Assembly (NCBI RefSeq): GCF_002088235.1
Contig: NZ_AQQV01000005.1
Span: forward strand, 103,894-167,893
Source of the DNA: Oceanococcus atlanticus
GTDB taxonomy: Bacteria; Pseudomonadota; Gammaproteobacteria; Nevskiales; Oceanococcaceae
DNA length: 64,000 nt
Reading direction: 5' to 3'
The notes beneath the pieces are model-generated. The model was not told the DNA's origin. It searched no databases and worked only from the letters and a program-made list of their open reading frames with translations. The position numbers were made by a program, and so were the translations under genes. This document shows, in pieces, positions 63,927 to 64,000 of the stretch; positions within the stretch are counted from its first letter, which is position 1, and each line of letters opens with the position of its first letter.

Positions 63927-63973
63927 CCTGCTTCACATGAGCAGGGTGAGACGTCAAAAGTTCTTTAAAAATC
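63927..63973 (+). promoter_or_regulatory. rRNA operon leader: boxB-like hairpin and boxA
   Basis: A six-base hairpin (63927-63932 with 63940-63945) is followed by a boxA-like GTTCTTTAAAAATC (63960-63973), the antitermination element for rRNA transcription. The order boxB then boxA is as in E. coli. The text then runs on with TAATTTGTGCGGGTGCTC, typical of the sequence upstream of the 16S gene, which itself starts beyond 64000. Confidence 0.75.
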
Positions 63974-64000
63974 AAGCAAGTAATTTGTGCGGGTGCTCCT

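Overview
The window looks like a chromosomal segment of a Gram-negative gammaproteobacterium. It is GC-rich (about 60% by eye), densely coded and almost entirely housekeeping. Signs of the class are the block rpmG-rpmB / radC / coaBC-dut-argB / pyrE, mutY-yggX, ErpA, RppH, a ProQ/FinO protein, PurU, TruD and tRNAs that closely resemble enterobacterial and pseudomonad ones. A Nevskiales/Salinisphaerales-type marine or hydrocarbon-associated bacterium would fit the AlkK-like ligase, DmdC-like dehydrogenase and related genes, but that placement is a guess. I see no insertion sequence, prophage, integrase, CRISPR array or restriction system.

Layout. 1-3062: a leftward gliding-type (GldA/F/G-like) ABC export cluster that runs off the left edge. 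3092-7016: ribosomal proteins L28 and L33, radC, then the rightward chain coaBC-dut-argB. 7026-13143: a DUF4124 protein, an APS-reductase-type CysH, pyrE, photolyase, an exonuclease III, an AmpG-like permease and a small DUF6763 gene behind a strong promoter and a structured leader. 13491-17130: a leftward, tightly overlapping chain thiS-thiG-trmB-prk-tas. 17280-23055: tRNA-Gly(CCC), an AsmA-family protein, SRPBCC-mutY-yggX, tRNA-Phe, and small hypothetical genes.

23191-32838: a secreted 601-residue protein of unknown function, purU, bactofilin with a methyltransferase-like partner, an RND efflux adaptor and pump, then ProQ overlapped by a beta-carbonic anhydrase. 32846-45348: lipid, acyl-CoA and redox enzymes (RetSat-like oxidoreductase, KAS III, DmdC-like acyl-CoA dehydrogenase, AlkK-like ligase, HCCA-isomerase-like and PhzF-like proteins), a DsbD/ScsB-type disulfide reductase, an M48 lipoprotein protease, tRNA-Ala and tRNA-Glu in one transcript, and truD. 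45434-54407: FdxA ferredoxin, a zinc-ribbon Nudix hydrolase, an outer-membrane barrel, an exported nuclease, a Lys-C-like secreted protease with a possible C-terminal sorting tail, and an ArsR-methyltransferase fusion that overlaps a BASS transporter.

54410-64000: a HAD phosphatase, rppH, an iron/heme group (bfd with a Fur-like site, bfr, hemJ), a ClC channel, argC, a DUF6776 protein with erpA, an M23 peptidase, tyrS and finally a promoter and antitermination leader of a ribosomal RNA operon whose 16S gene lies just beyond the right edge.

Functionally the window combines translation and tRNA maturation (L28, L33, TrmB, TruD, TyrRS, four tRNAs, rrn leader), DNA repair and nucleotide hygiene (RadC, photolyase, Xth, MutY, Dut), iron and Fe-S handling (YggX, FdxA, Bfd, Bfr, ErpA, HemJ) and fatty-acyl metabolism. 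No clearly new system was found. The best candidates for novelty are the bactofilin/methyltransferase-like/RND neighbourhood, the ArsR-methyltransferase-BASS pair, the prk-tas-thi chain without RuBisCO in view, the structured DUF6763 leader, and the APS reductase that lacks the usual arginine-rich loop.
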